DNA of 64,000 nt from Phascolarctos cinereus (Eukaryota > Chordata > Mammalia > Diprotodontia > Phascolarctidae). The position numbers and the translations under genes were made by a program. The number at the start of each line of letters is the position of its first letter. Within the stretch, counting starts at the first letter, position 1. Shown piece after piece: positions 1 to 10,539 of the stretch. The notes under the pieces were generated by a model. That model worked only from the letters and a program-made list of their open reading frames with translations. It did no database searches and was not told the origin of the DNA. Location of the stretch: NCBI RefSeq assembly GCF_002099425.1, contig NW_018344274.1, positions 62,001 through 126,000 of the forward strand, in the 5' to 3' direction.

Positions 1-464
1 CTAACAAAAAGTGCTGTTATTATTGCGTGTTACACCACCATATTATCCCAGGGGGAAAACTAGCAATGGCAGTCCAGACCTCCCAAAATGCTAACCTTCT
101 CCAAATATCTCAACATTTTATAGCTGCACTTAAGGGGGGGGTGGTGCGGGAAGCCGCCAAACCCTAGGCAAAGAAAACTGGAACAAAAAACAGTAAGGTT
201 TTCTGGGCTTACAAGAGACTCTTAGTTCTATACATTCTGATCAGAAAGTCTCATCTTGTAAACCAGACTGCTTCAGACAAGTCAATAAGCCAGGACAAGT
301 CCTTTCTTTAAACACACACGCACATTTACACATGGAATTTAAGAATAAATAAAGTTCTTTAAATAAAAGTCTTATCCATGCTATCTACTGCCAGAAAGAA
401 GTCAGGGAACTAAATGAACAAAACAAACTATCTGGTGGACAGTAATACAATACAATCCCAGATG
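1..464. other. Non-coding, nothing recognised
   Basis: Ordinary mixed-composition sequence with a short G run near 135-142. I see no repeat family, no convincing open frame and no RNA gene here. Confidence 0.5.
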
Positions 465-655
465 GAGCATCTGTGGCTCAGAGGGTAAAGATTTGTCAGA
501 GGGTAAAGACTTTAGAGTCAAACGAGCTGGATTTCCATCCTGTCATCCTGTTTTAGTACTTCTGTGACTTTGGGTGACTTGTTTCAACTTCTCTGGGATT
601 TCATTTTCTCTTCTGTTAAAAAGAGGTGGTTGGATGACATCAAGGGTTCTTCACT
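465..655 (+). mobile_element. MIR-like CORE-SINE, decayed
   Basis: The usual MIR order is readable: a tRNA-like head (agagtcaaacgagctgga), a 'tgactttgggtgacttg' middle and a 'tctgttaaaaagaggtggttggatgac'-type tail split by changes. A short local duplication of 'tcagagggtaaaga' lies in the head (about 479-512). This is an old short interspersed element with no coding role. Confidence 0.7.
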
Positions 656-699
656 ATTTTGTGTGTCATGGGCCCCATTGATTGTCTGATGAAATCTAT

Positions 700-1187
700 G
701 TGAAGAATAGAGACGAAAGTTGAGAACCCAGGAGAGAGCTGTTGGATATACTCACTGTTACGGCACAGGACATGATAAATGAGAGAATGCAATAAGTGAA
801 AGAAAAGAATAAAGTAGATAGGTAGGAAGGAGAGCCAGAGAGAGAAGAGTTGCAAAAAAAACCGGAAGACAGAATATCTATGAGATGGAGGCTTATAGTT
901 TCCAATGCTTTAGAAAGGTTAGGAAGCATGAGAACTGAGAAAACACATTTGAATTTGGTGGTTAAAGAAATCATCAATAAATTTGAAGACATTGGTTCGT
1001 TTGGGTCACATCAGAGGCCAAATTTCAAGTGATTGAGAAGTGGGTGAAAGAGGATATGATAAAGGCAGCAAAAGTAGATGGATTTTTTAAGAGTTTGCAA
1101 GTGAAAGGGAAGACAGATATAAGAGGACAGCTTGGAAAAAAAATGGAAGGACAAAGTGGGGCATTTTATTATTTTTTTTTTAAGAAT
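700..1187 (-). mobile_element. L2 LINE fragment, reverse-transcriptase region
   Basis: Read on the minus strand, the sequence parallels the L2/CR1-group RT. One frame (1235 to 1011) has a stretch ending YHILFHPLLNHL that matches the part after the 'YRPISLL' block. The next frame (992 to 696) contains FSVLMLPNLSKALETISLHL and SGSPSYLSTLF, corresponding to the palm region 'FSVLIFLDLSAAFDTV' and the following 'SWFSSYL'. The reading frame is interrupted by shifts and stops, so this is a dead 5'- and 3'-truncated copy. Confidence 0.65.
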
Positions 1188-1196
1188 TTGGACAGG
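1185..1196. repeat. Target-site duplication, left copy (ERV retrocopy)
   Basis: The 12-mer aatttggacagg occurs here and again at 2307-2318, directly after the A-rich tail of the ERV piece. The left copy follows a T run (tttttttttaag), a plausible L1 endonuclease setting. Confidence 0.6.
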
Positions 1197-2306
1197 GGCT
1201 ACAGAAGGGACAGCAATCCTTAGCATGTATTTCATTAACCAATCTGCCCCAGAAATTAGGAGAAGATTACAGAAATTGGTAATGGGACCCCAAATACCTC
1301 AGGCCCAGTTATTGGAGATTGTCTTTGGTGTCTTTAACAACAGAGAACTAGCTGCAGCAGAGGAGAAAGTATGCAGGCAGAGGGCTGTAGACAAAGAACA
1401 TGCCCAATTTCTGGCCATTCCCACGGCCAGGAAAAGACCCAAGGGTGTTCCTGGCAACTTGGACACTGGGGAAAACCTGCTTTCAATGCCACCAAGGGGG
1501 TCACTGGTCCAAGGAGTGCCCCTCCCAGGCACCCCGTTGGAGGGAACCCCCCAAGACAGACACTTCCAGGCCTTGCCCAAGACATGACCAGGAGGGACAT
1601 TGGAAGAAGGATTGTCCCTGAGGTAGGAGAAGTGATAGAGCAGCCCCCCAGTACCCTGTCCTTCAGTCTTCTCAAGACTGGGGAGGACAAGGGAGCCTGG
1701 GTCCAGGCAACACTCCCACTTTCTCCATCTCTCTCTCTCGCCAATCCTTGGGCAGAAATTGAGGCTGAAGTTTCCTTTCTTCTAGGGTCAGAGCCATCAA
1801 CTTCCAGATGACTGCTCAGGCTGTATACCAACCCAAGGTCTCTAGTCCACTGAACCTGGCATCTGCCAAGTTCTGAAGTCTGCCCCCTTGAATGGGACCC
1901 AGAGAGGCAGGGACAGCTCTACAACCCTTGCCAGCAGGAAGCAGTTTCAGAAGCCTAGACCTTCACCCCTTACACCAAAAGAATTTGAGTGCCATTTGTT
2001 TGAGGGGGGAATTATGAGGTGTAGGCACAGGCCCCAGCTCCCCTTATCTCCCTTTGAAAGCCCTAGCTTCACCTTTTGATCTTATGCAGATGCCTTTCAA
2101 ACCTCTCCCTTCCAGCCCCCTTCTTTGGCCACCCCAAGTTACTTCAGTGTATAAAAAATCCACCCTGGCCCCCATTCAGATGCTGAGAATTTCATGCTCA
2201 AAAGGCTGAGACTTTCTCATGCCGGCTTGTCCTTATGGGCATCACCTGGCCTATATGATTTATCACAAATAGACTTTTTTCTCTGGCTAAAAAAAATAAT
2301 AATAAT
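1197..2306 (+). mobile_element. Fossil gammaretrovirus-like ERV piece (partial gag plus LTR), probably retrocopied
   Basis: About 1.1 kb of broken class I (gamma-like) endogenous retrovirus. The gag part (about 1215-1620) shows the end of a capsid-like domain (FINQSAPEIRRRLQKL) and nucleocapsid-like zinc knuckles (CFQCHQGGHWSKEC). Towards 2005-2013 there is a purine-rich tract followed by an LTR-like block from about 2014, with a TATA-like element near 2150. It ends in an A-rich tail (about 2289-2306). Only gag and one LTR are recognisable, with no env or full pol, and several breaks are present. The A-tail and matching 12-bp flanks suggest that LINE machinery reinserted an RNA copy. Old fossil, no intact protein. 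Confidence 0.65.
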
Positions 2307-2318
2307 AATTTGGACAGG
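2307..2318. repeat. Target-site duplication, right copy (ERV retrocopy)
   Basis: Identical 12-mer to 1185-1196. It sits immediately 3' of an A-rich tail and before the next L2 fragment. Confidence 0.6.
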
Positions 2319-2640
2319 TACAAGATTGGATACCCCAAAGCTATCTCTTAACATGTCTCAAACAGAATTCATTATCTTTTCATTCCAAACCTTCCCTTCT
2401 TTTGAGTTTCCTGTTACTGTTCAGATTACCACTAATGCTCCAAGTCACCTCTGCTCTGAACTTCGTGTAATCCTTGAATCGTCTTTCACATTGGTCCCCA
2501 CATATCTACTCCATGTCCAGGTCTTGTCATTTGTACCATCACATCTTTTCTCTGCTCACATAGCCACAGTGCCAGTTTGGACCCTCATCACTTCACTTCT
2601 GGAGTATTACAATAGCTTTTCCTTTAAAAAAAAATTGTTA
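2319..2640 (+). mobile_element. L2 LINE fragment (first part of a split copy)
   Basis: The plus frame reads LSLNMSQTEFIIFSFQ, which corresponds to the L2 segment 'WMSANFLKLNPSKTEFLIF' downstream of the RT active site. It runs to 'gagtattacaatagctttt', equivalent to the 'LDYCNSLL' block. The same copy seems to resume at about 3840 after an antisense L1 insertion. Confidence 0.65.
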
Positions 2641-3735
2641 TAATTTTTATTTTTTAAAAATCCTTTATTTAATAAACATATACCAAAAAAGAGTTTCTAT
2701 TTATAAAGTAGAATAGAGAAAGGATCATATATGAAACTTCTATTACATACAGCTTACTTTTCCATATATTTATGTTTACACATAATAAATTCAACATGTA
2801 CTTTTCAAAGCTGCCTTTCTTTCTTTGTTCATCTGTGCATTTAAAAAAAAGTTTCAATAACTTTTCTTCCTTTTTTTTTTTCCAATTCCATTGTATACCC
2901 CACCACCCATCTACTCCTCTAAACTCCACTAAAGGAGAAAGAAAACGAGTCAAACATTTTTTTTTAGTGTAACAAATATTCATTGTCAAGCAAAATAAAT
3001 TCCCACATGGGCTGTGCTTGGAAATATACATCTCGTTACAAACTCTAAGAACATCAAGCTGCATCATTAATCCTCTAGAATCCTTGTTGGTCATTGTATT
3101 AATGACAATTCTTAACTCTTCCAGAGTTATTTTTATTTGCAACATTGCTATTATTATAGAAATTGTTCTCCTTGTTCTTCTGATTCATTGTGAATCCGTT
3201 CATATAAATCTTCCCAGGCTTCCCTGAAAACACATATTTCATCATTTATTTTAGAACACTGATATTCCATTAAATCCTCTTACCATAGTTTATTCAGACA
3301 TTCCTCATTCTTTCCTACAAACAATAGAAATGCTATTAACTATTTTTAGTACATATGGGTCTTTCCCTCTTTTTCTTTGATTTCTTTGAGGTATTGGTCT
3401 AGTACTGCATCACTGGGTCAGAGGGTCTGCAGAGTCTAGTTACTTTTCAATATAGTTCCAAATTAATTTCCAGAAATTCCACAGCTCTATTAACTGTGGA
3501 TTAATGTCTATCCCCTATGCCCCTCTAAAAACTGTCATTTCCCTTTTTCAGTCATCTTTGCCAATATGATAGACATGAGGTAGGCCCTCAAGGTTCAAAA
3601 TGTGGATTTCTCTAATTGTTAAGAATTTGAAGCATTTTTAATGTGACTTTCAATAGACTGAATTTCTTCCTTGAAAACTGCATGTTTATATCCTTTGACC
3701 AGTTTTCTACTGCGGAAAATCTCCAACTGCAGGGG
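2641..3735 (-). mobile_element. L1 LINE 3' portion, antisense, old
   Basis: The left edge is T/A-rich (tail of the minus-strand element). The right part carries the antisense version of the conserved L1 ORF2 C-terminal DNA, for example 'ccatatgggtctttccc', 'gcatcactgggtcagaggg' and 'cctttgaccagttttctac'. It is diverged and frameshifted. It interrupts the L2 copy that flanks it on both sides. Confidence 0.7.
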
Positions 3736-3839
3736 GCCAACAGTCACGGAGGGCGCTGGTGCCATGTGGAGCCTGCAGCGGGAAGGGAAGGTCTATGAAA
3801 TGGCCCACTTACATTAAGTAAAGTGCTGAAAGTTTTTGC

Positions 3840-4280
3840 AGTAACCTTATAATTGGTCTCCTAGAATCAAATATGGCCCCACTCCAATCCACTCTTGACT
3901 TAATGGTCAAAGTAATTTTCCAAAAGCGTTGGTCTGATCATGTCACTTTTCTACTTAATACACTGGTGCCCTATTACTTCTAGGATTCAATATCAATTCT
4001 CTGCTTGTCATTTAAAGATCTTCATAACCAGGGACTTTGCTACATTTCTGGTCTTAAACTTTACTTACCTCCACAGACTCTGATCCAATGACATCTACCT
4101 GTTTTCTATTACTCACCCACAACACTTCCATCTCCCATCGCCATGCCCTTTTGCTGGTTGTCTCACATGCCTGGAATGCTGTTTTTCCTCAATTCTGTGT
4201 ACTGGATTCCACGGCTTCCTTAATCATTTACCTCAGATCTCCCCATTTGTATGAGACCTTTCCCAGTGTTCTTTAGATAC
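3840..4280 (+). mobile_element. L2 LINE fragment (continuation after the L1 insertion)
   Basis: Shows the typical L2 3' region order: 'ccactccaatccactcttga', 'ctgatcatgtcacttttc', 'aggattcaatatcaattc', 'catgcctggaatgctg' and 'gagacctttcccagtgttc'. It is collinear with the fragment ending near 2640. Confidence 0.7.
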
Positions 4281-4284
4281 TAGC

Positions 4285-4425
4285 GCTTGAAATTAACATA
4301 CATATATAAACATATACATGTGTATGTAAATATATGCATGTATTTATATGTACGTGATATACACAAATGTATCTGTGTATTAATATATGCATATATATTT
4401 TTATATGTTTGTATAGAGATAAAGA
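4285..4425. repeat. AT-rich (TATG/TACA)-type low-complexity tract
   Basis: Imperfect alternating atacatatat / tgtatgtaa units. It sits inside the L2 3' region, which resumes at about 4440. Confidence 0.7.
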
Positions 4426-4439
4426 TAGATCTTTTATGT

Positions 4440-4606
4440 GCCTAATTTTTTGTATGCAGTTTCCCCTATTAAATTCTGCATAAAAATTCCCCAAGGACTG
4501 TAAGCTCCTTGAAGATACAGACTATATGTGCCTGCCTTTTTTATCCCCAGTGCTTATCAGAGTGCCAGATCAAACAGTATATGCTTAATAAATACTTACT
4601 GATTGA
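4440..4606 (+). mobile_element. L2 LINE 3' terminus
   Basis: Contains 'ggactgtaagctccttgaag', 'tatccccagtgcttatcag' and the end 'gcttaataaatacttactga', the standard L2 3' end. Confidence 0.75.
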
Positions 4607-4611
4607 TAGGC

Positions 4612-4740
4612 TTGGTGCATTTTGTAGGAAGCAGGGAAGGAGAAAAGGAGAGAACGAAGATAAACAAAAATGAGGGGATGATAGTCTTAACATCCCAACT
4701 AAAGCAACCCAAAAGTGAATCTGTAAGGTAAGTGTCAAGA
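4612..4740 (-). mobile_element. Short L2 fragment, antisense
   Basis: 'tttgtaggaagcagggaagg' matches the antisense of the L2 region just before the RT 'YRPISLL' block. The fragment is too short for more. Confidence 0.4.
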
Positions 4741-4744
4741 AGGT

Positions 4745-5735
4745 TTTAGTGTGCTAACCTCCACTACCCCACCTCCAACTGCTTTCAGACATCTCCAACT
4801 GGATGTCCAGAAGACTTCTTAAACTCAACATGTTCAATATTGAACTCATTATCTTTCCCCCTAAACACTTACTGCTTCTAAACTTCTTGATTATTAGACT
4901 GTCAAAAGCACCACAATCCTTCCAGCCCCCTAGGCTTACAACTAAGATATCTTCCTCAACTTGTCACTATCTTTCTCACCTCCATACCCAATTTGTTGCC
5001 AAAGCCTGTCGATTTAATTTTGGCAACATCTTTCAAATTCCCCTCCTTCTTTCCTATGATACTGTCACCACCCTGGTACAAGCTCTTCTCACCTTACTAC
5101 TGGACTATTGCAATAGCCTGCTGGTTGTTCTGCCACATCTCTTCCCACTCCAGTATGTTCTCAATCTAGCTGCCAAAGTTATTTTTCTTAAGCACAGGTC
5201 CTAACATGCCATCCCTCTACTCAATAAACTTAAATGGCTTCCTATCATCTCCAGAATCAAATACATAATCCTCTATTTGGTATGAAAAGCCCTTCACAAT
5301 CTTGCTGTCTCTACCTCACCTTTCTTGTCTTCTTACACCTTATTCTTCCCTGTGTCCTCTTTAATCCAGTGATACATTCCTGCTATTCTCTGAACAAGGT
5401 ACTTATCTCTTAGCTCTGGGCATTTTCTCTGGCTATCCTCCATGTATGGGATGCTCTCCTTCTCATCTCTGCCTCCAGACTTCCATAAAATTCCACCTAT
5501 TAGAGGAAGCCTTTCTCAAACCCTCCTAATTCTAGTGTTTTAATTCTTTCTGCCAATTATTTCGTATTTATACTACATATGGTATATTGGTTTGCTAGTT
5601 TTCTCCCCCACTAGATTATGAAATTCTTGAGACGAGGAACATTCTTGAGCTTTTCTTCATATCCCCAATACTTAGTATAGTGCTTGGCAAATACTAGGAG
5701 TTTAATAAATGCTTGTTGACTGATAGAATGAATTG
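4745..5735 (+). mobile_element. L2 LINE, ORF2 C-terminus and 3' UTR
   Basis: The frame 4803-5204 reads MSRRLLKLNMFNIELIIF, then TLLLDYCNSLLVVLP and NLAAKVIF. This matches the L2/CR1 order 'WMS..LKLN..KTEFLIF', 'LDYCNSLLAGLP', 'QNAAARL'. The 3' part ends 'taataaatgcttgttgactg' at about 5732. It is truncated at the 5' side and has stops after residue 133 of this frame. It is the best preserved L2 in the window. Confidence 0.8.
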
Positions 5736-6010
5736 AGGTTTGCCAATATGCTATGGACAACAAAAAATGAGAGCTTCATTTCTAGTAATAGGTCTATGGC
5801 TTGAGATAGATATGGCATTATTCCTGGGCACTAGAAGAAGCCATTTTGCTTCTTTTGCTAATACCAAGGAAAATAATCTTCAAACCAGAAACAAACATGA
5901 ATAAGATAATTAAAGCCCAAAATAGATGAGAAGATGTTTTGAGATCTCTGAATATTTTCACATCTTTGAGAACCAGCCATATTATATCACAGGGTATAGA
6001 AAAGGTGGTA
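5736..6010. other. Non-coding, nothing recognised
   Basis: No repeat family or open frame that I can support. Confidence 0.4.
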
Positions 6011-6125
6011 TTTCCACAATCTGAGGGCCTGGGTCCAAATACCACTTCTGACAGTACATGTTTGGCTTTTAACAGGTCACTTAACCTCACTGGATAGCAA
6101 ATGAGGGAAATGGAATATGATCAAC
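6011..6125 (+). mobile_element. MIR-like SINE fragment
   Basis: 'gggtccaaataccacttctg', 'aacaggtcacttaacctcac' and 'tggaatatgatcaacggcc' follow the MIR order. Confidence 0.5.
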
Positions 6126-6660
6126 GGCCTTTGACATCTTTGCAAGAACTAGATCCACAAGGCTGTGACATACCCAGGGATCTGTTGTTTCTAACACTCT
6201 AGGTAGCAAGAAAAATGGTAGTACTTCCTGAATAGTAGAGATGGGTAAATTCTCGGATCTTCAAAAACCAAACCAAATCAAAACAAAACAAATGACAAAG
6301 AAAATGATGAGAACAAACACCTAGAATAGGGAGGCTGGATTCTGCATTCTAAAATGAGTAATTGCTTGTCTGATGCCAATCCCTTAAAAAAAATAGGATG
6401 GACTATTAAACTGATAACTTGTGAGCACTTAGAAAAAATAAATCTTCACTGCTAGGAGTCAATCTGGCTTGATTAAGAATAAGTCATGCCAACCCCTTTT
6501 CCCCAAACCCCTCAATTCCACTGAAAGAAAAATAAAAACCTTTGTATCATATATTTTAGGGGAAATCATTAGGTCTCCATAGAATGGGGGAGGGGGAGGA
6601 CTTAAAAGTCAGGAGTTTTGATGTATTGCTCAGCCTTACATGTTTTCTACATATGTCTAT
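6126..6660. other. Non-coding, nothing recognised
   Basis: Contains an A/C-rich stretch (accaaaccaaatcaaaacaa) near 6268-6295. No family assigned. Confidence 0.4.
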
Positions 6661-6676
6661 CTATGTATCTGAAGTT

Positions 6677-6742
6677 TGGGCCCACTTTTCCCAGGGAATA
6701 TGTGTGTTCCAGTAATGAAAGAACCCTTGATTTGGGGGAGAT
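6677..6742. repeat. Unassigned direct repeat, copy 1
   Basis: 'cccacttttcccagggaata' followed by 'tgatttgggggagatt' recurs in the same orientation at 7634-7698. A run of about 24 bases is identical and the rest is diverged. Family unknown. Confidence 0.55.
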
Positions 6743-6995
6743 TCCTCTCAATGTTTCTCTCTATCTTAGTTATTCTATGATTCTGGCCCCTGAGTTATTT
6801 TAGCATTAAGGATAATAGAGAAATGTATTTTCTGATTCTAGTCTTGGAACTAACGTGTTTTTTTTTTTAATCCAAAGCTTGCCAGCTGTTACCCAAGTGG
6901 AAGAATGAGCTTTCCAAATTCAAGGAGGCATTAATATTCCTCATAATATTTATCATTCTCACCATTTCCTTTCATTCTGTTCTGTGCCTTGATTT

Positions 6996-6997
<2 letters not shown>

Positions 6998-7029
<32 letters not shown>
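6998..7029. repeat. (TG)n microsatellite
   Basis: About 16 uninterrupted TG units. Confidence 0.95.
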
Positions 7030-7030
<1 letters not shown>

Positions 7031-7104
7031 CTAGCACAGTACATTGCCCATAATAGGCAGTTATTTAATATTTGTCTAACAGTCCAGAAGTCATTACTGA
7101 TATC

Positions 7105-7330
7105 ACCAAGATTGTAACTTTTTTTCTTTATATTTTTTAATTTTTTTATTATTCTGAACTTAATAAACAATAAGTAGGCTTAATACTTCCCTCTACAAAG
7201 TAGAAGAGAGAATTGTATATGAAGCTGTGAATCTGTATTTCATACAGCTTTTCTTTTAAAGTACTTAATGAATTCAATATGTTTACAAAATAATACTATT
7301 AGTCAGTTTCCCACTGACCTTCCTTTTGTT
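7105..7330 (-). mobile_element. L1 3' UTR fragment, antisense
   Basis: The A/T-rich left edge is followed by 'cttaataaacaataagtagg' and 'tttcatacagcttttctttt', resembling the marsupial L1 3' UTR antisense also seen at 7370-7620 and 2641-2800. Confidence 0.5.
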
Positions 7331-7369
7331 CTCTTTGGTGAATTAAAAAAAAAACCCTTGAATAACCCT

Positions 7370-7620
7370 GTTTTCTTATTTTTTTAAATTTTATACATTT
7401 TATTCTGTACTTAAGAAATAAAACAAGCATAAGCAAACATTTCCATAGCAGTAGAATAGAATAAAAAAAGATGATTGTACATGAAATTGCAAATCTATTA
7501 TGTACAACTTGTTATTCCTTTTAAATATATAATAAAGTTATCATGTAGCTTTCTTTTTTTCCCTTTTTCTATTCCCTCCCCCTCCCAGAGATGGCTACCA
7601 TTACACTCACACACACATAC
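7370..7620 (-). mobile_element. L1 3' UTR fragment, antisense
   Basis: 'agcaaacatttccatagcag', 'gatgattgtacatgaaattg', 'ataaagttatcatgtagctt' and 'agagatggctaccattacac' in order. This is the antisense 3' UTR of a marsupial L1 subfamily older than the 27.4-kb copy. Confidence 0.6.
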
Positions 7621-7633
7621 ATAACCATTGAAC

Positions 7634-7698
7634 CCACTTTTCCCAGGGAATATGTTTGTTCAAGGTGAGAAACAAAACTTGGATTTGGGGGGCGGAGA
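7634..7698. repeat. Unassigned direct repeat, copy 2
   Basis: Second copy of the 6677-6742 unit, carrying the same 'cccacttttcccagggaata' core and a related 'ttggatttggggggcggaga' end. Confidence 0.55.
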
Positions 7699-7704
7699 TT
7701 ATCT

Positions 7705-8040
7705 TGAAACTACTTTACATGTTATATTGTCCTAATAAGTCCCTTTTGTAAAAGCTAATGCAATTCTACTGGTTGGTTTACGATGGGAAACATACAAGTG
7801 AGGGAATCAGGAAATACAGCCTGATTCAGAAACCCCAGGCACCCAGAGGAACTTCCAGAATCCTTGAAAGAAGAGTTGCCATTCCTTTCTTGGGTGTCTG
7901 GCAATCCGTACTGCTAGTGTCAATGTGTGTTATGGAAGCAGCCCCAGAAAGGGTGTTATGTATGGAAAAGATTATTAACAAATGTATATACCAGAAATCC
8001 AGGATCTCTGGCAAAATCTTAGAATTGATTATTAAGTAGA
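7705..8040. other. Non-coding, nothing recognised
   Basis: A 93-codon plus-strand frame (7758-8039) and a shorter minus frame lie here. Neither resembles a known protein. No splice or start context favours either. Confidence 0.4.
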
Positions 8041-8044
8041 GTTA

Positions 8045-8400
8045 AATAGGCAATGAATGCTATTTATGGTCAGAGGAGAGAGAAATCATTTCAAGATGGG
8101 AAAGTACGAATAGATTTCATAATAGAAGTAGGCAGCATTTGAAGAATGAGTAGGGTTAGACTAATCAGAAAGGAGAATAGAAAGCATATTAATGATGCAG
8201 AAGCAGAAAAACTCATCACCAGGAAAATAAATAGACTAACTGGGGCAAAGCAACAGGTTTGTGTAAGGAACAGAGAAAAATGAGGCTAGGAAGGTGGACC
8301 AGAAAGGTCGTCTGTGATTATGGAGAGATATAAATGCTAGACAGAACCCTTGAATGTTTCTTAGAAGAAAAGTGACATGATCGGGGGAAGAGAAGAGCTG
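8045..8400 (-). mobile_element. L2 LINE 3' UTR-proximal fragment, antisense
   Basis: The antisense L2 pattern is recognisable in weak form: 'gtaggcagcatttgaagaat', 'tgtgtaaggaacagagaaaa', 'ggctaggaaggtggaccaga' and 'agaaaagtgacatgatcggg'. Diverged and indel-ridden. Confidence 0.45.
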
Positions 8401-8587
8401 GAGGCTTGTATCTAAAGCATCTTTTTCAGGGGGTTAGCTTTTGTATGGGTCTGTGTGGCATTCCAAATAGCATGAGGTAATCATAGCTCCACCTGGAGAG
8501 CTTTTCATCTGCCTCACTCAGTTTTCTTTGGGTGAGGGTTTTATTGTTCTGCAACAGTTCATTGTGTCATTAACTCTTGAGAAAGAA

Positions 8588-8990
8588 GATAATAACTCAC
8601 ATTTATATAGAACTTTTAAGTTTGCCCACTCACTTTCTTCACATCTCTGTGTATTGGATGATTGATGTAAGGATATGGTTCCCAATGAAAGAAAAGAAAA
8701 AGAAGCACAGGGAAGTCAATAATAACTAGTATTTACATAACACTCTTAGTTGTGCATTTCATCCTTAATATAACCCTGTCAGCCAGGTATTATTATTCAT
8801 CCCATTTTATAAATAAGGAAACTGAAAATGGTAAAAGTTAAGTGATATGCCTATGGTCATACAACTAGTGACCAAGGTGAGCTTTGAAATCAGGTCTTCC
8901 TGAGAAGAATGACTCACACAGGGTCGTATGGCCAATAAACATCAAATAAGGATAAAAATCCAGACCTTCTAATTCTAGAATAATTGTTCT
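8588..8990 (-). mobile_element. MIR-like SINEs, antisense (two overlapping remnants)
   Basis: Two antisense MIR starts, 'aataactcacatttatatag' (8591) and 'aataactagtatttacataa' (8720). The second continues through 'cccattttataaataaggaa' and 'catacaactagtgaccaagg' to 'cagaccttctaattctag'. Confidence 0.7.
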
Positions 8991-9023
8991 ATATTTTATA
9001 CAAAGCTGCCTTGATTTTTTTGT

Positions 9024-9690
9024 ACTTAATAGTGTTTTTTTTTCCAGCTACATGTAAAGATAGTTTTCAGCATTCATTTTTGTAAGATTTTGAGTTCCAA
9101 TTTTCCCCCTCCTTCCTTCCCTTCCCAAGACAGCAAGCAATCTGATACAGGTTATATATGTACAATCATGTTAAATATATTTCCACATTAGTCATGTTAT
9201 AAAAGACGAATTAGAACAAAAGGAAAAACCACAAGAAAGAAAAAAAATGAAAATAGTATGCTTTGCTCTGCAGACAGTTTTTTTTTCCCCCTCTGGATAT
9301 GGATAGCATTTTCCATCATAAGTCTTTTGGAATTGTCTTGGATCCTTGTATTCCTGAGAAGAGCTAAGTCCATCAAAGTCAGTTATCCCATAAGGTGGCT
9401 ATTACTGTCTACAATGTTCTGCTGGTTCTGCTCACTTCACTCAGCATCAGATTATGTAAGTCTTTCCAGGTTTTTCTGAAATCTGCCTGCTCGTCATTTC
9501 TTAAAGCACAGTAGTATTCCATTACATTCACATAGCACAACTTGTTTAGACATTCTCCAATTGATGAGTATCTCCTCAATTTCTAATTCTTTGCCACCAC
9601 AAAAAGAGCTGCTATAAATAATTTTTGTACATGTGGGTTCTTTTCCCTTTTTTATGATCTCTTTGGGATACAGACTTAGTAATGGTATTG
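9024..9690 (-). mobile_element. L1 LINE 3' end, antisense
   Basis: Antisense L1 3' UTR ('gacagcaagcaatctgatac', 'ccacattagtcatgttataa') joined to the ORF2 C-terminal region ('tgctcacttcactcagcatc', 'gtagtattccattacattca', 'acattctccaattgatgagt', 'aaagagctgctataaataat'). The coding sense is the same GCPSIG..LNKLWY..MEYY block seen at 28.5 kb. 5'-truncated at about 9690. Confidence 0.85.
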
Positions 9691-9924
9691 CAAAGCTATC
9701 TTTAAGCTTTCAGCTTACTGAATGCTATAGTATCAATAATGATTTGAATGACCATTTCGTGTTCATCCGCATGTGGTTATGAATTTTGAGGTTTGTGGGT
9801 CAAGCACTGTTCTTTTTTTATACAATGGACATATTTATTTAATCTTGAAAAGAGAAAATGGTCTAGTAAAAAATACCTACAAGGACAGTTTCCAAGAAAG
9901 TTTGTTCTCTTTTATTTGAAAGAA

Positions 9925-10190
9925 AAAATGTGTCCACAGCATTCCTTCTGTAACATCTACTGCAAAGCCTCATCACAACATGAATGTAGCTTTAGGCTTT
10001 CAAAACTTGTGCCAATAGTGCTCAAGCTCTGAGAAGTCCTACCCAGCTAAAAAGGCCTACAAAGGGACTGTGCATATGGATATCTGAAAATCAGCCTAAA
10101 TAAATTTAGAAAGGCCCATCTCCTCACATCTACAGAAAGTTGACTGTCAGATGATGAATTCTTTGAACCACAGTAACTTATGAATTGTGT
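9925..10190 (+). repeat. Unassigned interspersed repeat, copy 1
   Basis: Starts 'aaaaaatgtgtcc', has 'gcctcatcacaacatgaatg' in the middle and ends 'accacagtaacttatga'. The same three landmarks with similar spacing occur at 12928-13180. Probably an old medium-copy family. I cannot name it, and the orientation is arbitrary. Confidence 0.45.
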
Positions 10191-10249
10191 GTTAAGGCCT
10201 GGTTTCCACAACCAAGGTCATGACACATAATAATTTGGTCACAGAATTA

Positions 10250-10500
10250 TTGTTGTTCAGTCGTTTTAGCTGTGTTCGACAATTTGGACCCCATTCAGGG
10301 TTTTCTTGGCAAGGACACTGGAGTGGTTTGCCATTGCCTCCTCCACCTCATTTTATAGATAAAGAAACTGAGGTTGGCAGGGTTAAGTGACTTGCCCAGG
10401 ATCACACAGCTAGTAAGGATCTGAGGTCAGATTTGAACTCAGGAAGATGAGTTTTCCTGGGTTCAGCCCCAGCAATATATCTACTGCACTATTAATTCCT
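10250..10500 (-). mobile_element. tRNA-derived marsupial SINE with target-site duplication
   Basis: Antisense order: 'ttgttgttcagtcgttttag', 'ccccattcagggttttcttg', 'ggagtggtttgccattgcct', 'gttaagtgacttgcccagga' (B-box side) and 'tctgaggtcagatttgaact'. It is flanked by ggtcacagaatta (10237-10249) and ggtcatagaatta (10501-10513), a 13-bp duplication with one mismatch, so it is a complete insertion of moderate age. Confidence 0.85.
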
Positions 10501-10539
10501 GGTCATAGAATTAGTGGAGTCATCAAGTGTCAAGGCAAG

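Noticed and set aside
1334-1831. 146-165-codon overlapping frames around 1.3-1.8 kb as host genes
   Set aside because: They lie in alternative frames of the fossil gag region, where low stop density reflects its GC content.
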